Position numbers and translations under genes: made by a program. Positions 62,850 to 64,000 of a stretch of DNA of 64,000 bases are shown here, piece by piece. The stretch's first letter is position 1; each line of letters starts with the position of its first letter. The notes below the pieces were generated by a model. The model was not told the origin of the DNA, did not search any database, and was given only the letters and a program-made list of their open reading frames with translations. Where the stretch lies: positions 62,001-126,000 of the forward strand of contig NZ_PJRP01000014.1 in NCBI RefSeq assembly GCF_002858765.1, written 5' to 3'. The stretch is from Cupriavidus pauculus. GTDB taxonomy: Bacteria; Pseudomonadota; Gammaproteobacteria; Burkholderiales; Burkholderiaceae.

Positions 62850-63976
62850 AATACACGCTATTTGCCGCGAGGCAGATTTACAGAGAACACCGTTTCTGCT
62901 GCGTCGGATCGCGCATCAATTTCGCCCCCGTGTGCCTTGGCAATCTCGCGCGCGATATACAGTCCGAGCCCCAGACTGTTGTCGGTATTGGTGCCTTGAT
63001 GGTTCGGGCCGCGCTGGAGTGGATTAAAAATGAGGTCGAGGGTCGACCGCTCAATAGCGGTGCCGGTATTCTTCACTTCCAGTAGGACTCCCGCGCCCTT
63101 GTCGGTCATTGTCACACGCACCGGCGAGTCTTGCGCTCCGTACTTGATTGCATTTATTACCAGATTGCCCAACAACTGCTGGAGACGTCGGCCATCCCAA
63201 ACACCGATGCAGTCACCAACCACCTCGAGATCGATCTGACGGTCCGGATGGACTACCCGCAACTGGTCAAGTGTATCGGCAAACAACTGGGCCAGATCGA
63301 TATCGGTCGGCGCGATATTGATACCGAGACCGAGCCTGGTTCGATTGAAATCAACCATATCGTCCAGCAGCGCCTGCATACGAGCGCCGCTTCTGATCAA
63401 GCGGGAGGCGGCTCCTGATACTTTTCCCCCCGCGTTCAGCGCTGCTAGATACGACGCTGTAGTCTGGATGGTCTGGAGCGGACTGCGCATGTCATGCCCC
63501 AACATTCCGAGGAACAGATTGCGGGCCAAGTCGACCTGCATGCTGAAGAAGTCCACCGATTCGGCGATTGCCTGATCGATGGCCTCGTTGAAACGGATCA
63601 TGTCGTCCTCGCGATGACCGTCAGGCACGCACTCATCTATCCACAGTCGGAGTACGCTCGCGCGTAGGGCACGGTACTCGGCAACCATCTGGTTGATATC
63701 GAAGCCGGTTCGCGCGCGCAGAAGGGCGTGCATCTGGGCGGCTGTCTCAGGGGCTCCGGCCAGTTCGGGTGCGTGCCCCGTGGACTTTTCAAATTCTTCC
63801 TTCCTGCTTTGGGAAGTAGACAGATCCTTTGCCACGGCCACCAGAATCTGCTGCGCATGGTCCCGCAAGGCTAGCGGTTTCATATCTGCCGCTGCCGGCA
63901 ACTGAGTGCGCGCAAATGCCTCCCATCGCGACAGAATGGCGTCCATACGGCGGAGGATAAAGTCGGCTAATCGCAT
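62790..63976. repeat. Direct repeat copy 2 (histidine kinase plus HMCES N-terminus)
   Basis: Matches 53178-54363 in the same orientation (~1.19 kb). The two copies bound a 8.4-kb block of accessory genes. Confidence 0.85.
62858..63976 (-). CDS. Soluble sensor histidine kinase, copy 2
   Basis: A 372-residue kinase, one residue longer than copy 1 (GPNHQGTNTD instead of GPNQGTNAD). It keeps the H-box FLGMLGHDMRSPLQTIQTTA, N-box LVINAIKYGAQ and G-box SLGLGLYIAREIAKAHGGEI. Substitutions are mostly conservative, so both copies seem under selection. Its cognate regulator, if arranged like copy 1, would lie just beyond the window edge at 63976. Confidence 0.9.
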   Translation of the reverse strand: MRLADFILRRMDAILSRWEAFARTQLPAAADMKPLALRDHAQQILVAVAKDLSTSQSRKEEFEKSTGHAPELAGAPETAAQMHALLRARTGFDINQMVAEYRALRASVLRLWIDECVPDGHREDDMIRFNEAIDQAIAESVDFFSMQVDLARNLFLGMLGHDMRSPLQTIQTTASYLAALNAGGKVSGAASRLIRSGARMQALLDDMVDFNRTRLGLGINIAPTDIDLAQLFADTLDQLRVVHPDRQIDLEVVGDCIGVWDGRRLQQLLGNLVINAIKYGAQDSPVRVTMTDKGAGVLLEVKNTGTAIERSTLDLIFNPLQRGPNHQGTNTDNSLGLGLYIAREIAKAHGGEIDARSDAAETVFSVNLPRGK

Positions 63977-64000
63977 GTCGGCTCCCGAAGGACAGAAAAA

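Noticed and set aside
1..64000. CRISPR arrays, rRNA and tRNA genes
   Set aside because: No regularly spaced repeats of CRISPR size, and no rRNA or tRNA signature seen on either strand.

Overview
The window looks like part of a large accessory replicon (megaplasmid or secondary replicon) of a beta-proteobacterium in the Burkholderiaceae, most likely Cupriavidus/Ralstonia. The reasons are the high G+C coding style, a Rep_3-type initiator with an iteron origin next to parAB, a plasmid-type DUF932 protein, a TrbB-like conjugation ATPase and many Burkholderiales accessory families. The genus is an inference from protein style, not from a marker gene.

Region by region. (1) 1-13.4 kb is a transfer and signalling block: a DUF932 fragment, a glycine-rich autotransporter divergent from a LuxR-type regulator, an orphan TrbB-like ATPase, an acyl-homoserine-lactone (AHL) receptor of the LuxR family, a TcpQ-like secreted protein, a PabB-like chorismate enzyme translationally coupled to a DUF6499/DUF2285 protein (FseA-like, as in quorum-controlled ICE excision), a small lipoprotein, a LuxI-type AHL synthase and an outer-membrane protein. 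(2) 14.4-21.7 kb is the replicon core: RadC-like protein, RepA with its own terminator and operator, at least eleven 18-bp iterons of the form CCCCAA-N5-TTCACCT, ParA, ParB, a row of three hairpins with the same CGGGAA loop, and a winged-helix protein. (3) 21.7-24.9 kb holds no gene I can support; it contains one 130-bp element with imperfect inverted ends. (4) 24.9-26.4 kb is a graveyard where a dgoK fragment is fused tail-on to broken PIG-L deacetylase and glycosyltransferase genes. (5) 26.5-38.3 kb is an amino-sugar exopolysaccharide locus: wecB (frameshifted), a small secreted protein, a NodB-like deacetylase, a processive GT2 synthase, a beta-helix membrane protein, an alpha/alpha-toroid hydrolase, a YaiO-type outer-membrane barrel and a polytopic membrane protein on the minus strand, with glmS on the plus strand. 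(6) 38.7-49.1 kb is stress and lipid related: DUF883 protein, methyltransferase, a frameshifted cardiolipin synthase, PHB-depolymerase-like esterase with a CopG regulator, the large catalase KatE and a TonB-receptor remnant. (7) 49.4-52.7 kb has a complete IS3-family element inside a DUF2199 gene, and DUF2188/ligase pieces. (8) 52.7-64 kb is bounded by two diverged direct copies of a soluble histidine kinase joined to a decayed HMCES/YedK gene; between them lie a broken response regulator, a membrane histidine kinase, a thioesterase, an orphan barstar, an AraC regulator (frameshifted), an SDR/YciI/SDR cluster and a group II intron protein fragment.

Two themes stand out. First, a quorum-sensing circuit (luxI, luxR) brackets a coupled FseA-like/PabB-like pair and sits with trbB, which suggests population-density control of replicon transfer. 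Second, an unusually compact synthase-dependent polysaccharide secretion operon uses a YaiO barrel instead of a TPR-barrel porin. The window also carries many single-base frameshifts, so either the accessory DNA is decaying or the assembly has residual indels.
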